From the NCBI GenBank assembly GCA_900547745.1, contig URHT01000015.1, forward strand, positions 1 to 41,138: 41,138 bases of DNA. Reading direction: 5' to 3'. The notes under the pieces were generated by a model. That model worked only from the letters and a program-made list of their open reading frames with translations, was not told the DNA's origin and made no database searches. Every line of letters starts with the position of its first letter. The stretch's first letter is position 1. Positions 41,094 through 41,138 of this stretch are shown here, one piece after another. This DNA is from an uncultured Eubacteriales bacterium. GTDB taxonomy: Bacteria > Bacillota > Clostridia > Oscillospirales > Oscillospiraceae. Made by a program: the position numbers and the translations under genes.

Positions 41094-41138
41094 CAGGCGT
41101 GGAAATAAACCCCCAGTTCTACTGGGGGAAGAAAGATA
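41094..41138 (+). mobile_element. Possible left end of an IS200/IS605-type element (partial)
   Basis: After the SDR terminator the DNA becomes AT-richer and contains a perfect hairpin CCCCCAG-TTCTA-CTGGGGG (41110-41128), followed by AAGAAAGATA to the window end. A short stem-loop just before a transposase start is how IS200/IS605 left ends are built. The transposase itself is outside the window, so the call rests on the hairpin alone. A chance hairpin cannot be excluded. Confidence 0.35.

Overview
The window looks like chromosomal core DNA from a spore-forming, G+C-rich Clostridia member. An Oscillospiraceae-type gut organism (Oscillibacter/Dysosmobacter/Flavonifractor-like) is the best guess from protein style. 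Evidence for a spore former: a spoVAC reading frame, the germination protease gpr, and a near-consensus sigma-G promoter in front of gpr. Evidence for a Firmicute: a T-box riboswitch, a CIRCE/HrcA chaperone operon, RicT, PPDK, a GntR/ROK sugar locus, strong AGGAGG ribosome sites, and TTGaca-17-TAtaaT promoters. The genus call is inference only.

Layout. 1-2 kb: a truncated spoVAC at the left edge, then a ferredoxin-hemW pair. 2-7 kb: a large RND exporter, a lipoprotein, and a 61-residue protein that is only signal peptide plus sorting signal. 7-9.3 kb: rpsT (TTG start), gpr and nadE. 9.3-12.1 kb (minus): a T-box leader, a lipoprotein and glyS in one apparent operon. 12.1-17 kb (minus): an M23/LysM/G5 membrane peptidase, then holB-ricT-HAD phosphatase. 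17.2-21.3 kb: ppdK converging on mnmA, with a structured non-coding segment between their terminators. 21.4-23.6 kb: a histidine-kinase-like ATPase lacking its phospho-acceptor His, divergent from gap. 23.7-27.4 kb: GntR regulator, ROK sugar kinase, Gfo/Idh dehydrogenase and Sfp-type phosphopantetheinyl transferase. 27.4-31.5 kb: a GNAT-like protein, an M32 carboxypeptidase and an AI-2E-family permease. 31.6-36.6 kb: CIRCE-hrcA-grpE-pspC-dnaK-dnaJ. 36.6-38.9 kb: PHP phosphatase, rpiB and a membrane-anchored DUF4015 protein. 39-41 kb: an XRE-type membrane regulator, tRNA-Val(GAC), and an SDR reductase resembling the EF-P 5-aminopentanone reductase.

Both edges look like breaks at mobile or repeated DNA. 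spoVAC loses homology about 50 bases from the left end. The right end runs into a CCCCCAG/CTGGGGG hairpin of the kind found at IS200/IS605 left ends. No CRISPR array, prophage, defence island or biosynthetic cluster is visible. The most unusual items are the compact T-box with a lipoprotein gene between it and glyS, the GNRA-capped intergenic RNA candidate, the minimal sorting-signal protein, the pspC gene inside the heat-shock operon, and the acceptor-less kinase. No intergenic gap exceeds 300 bases.
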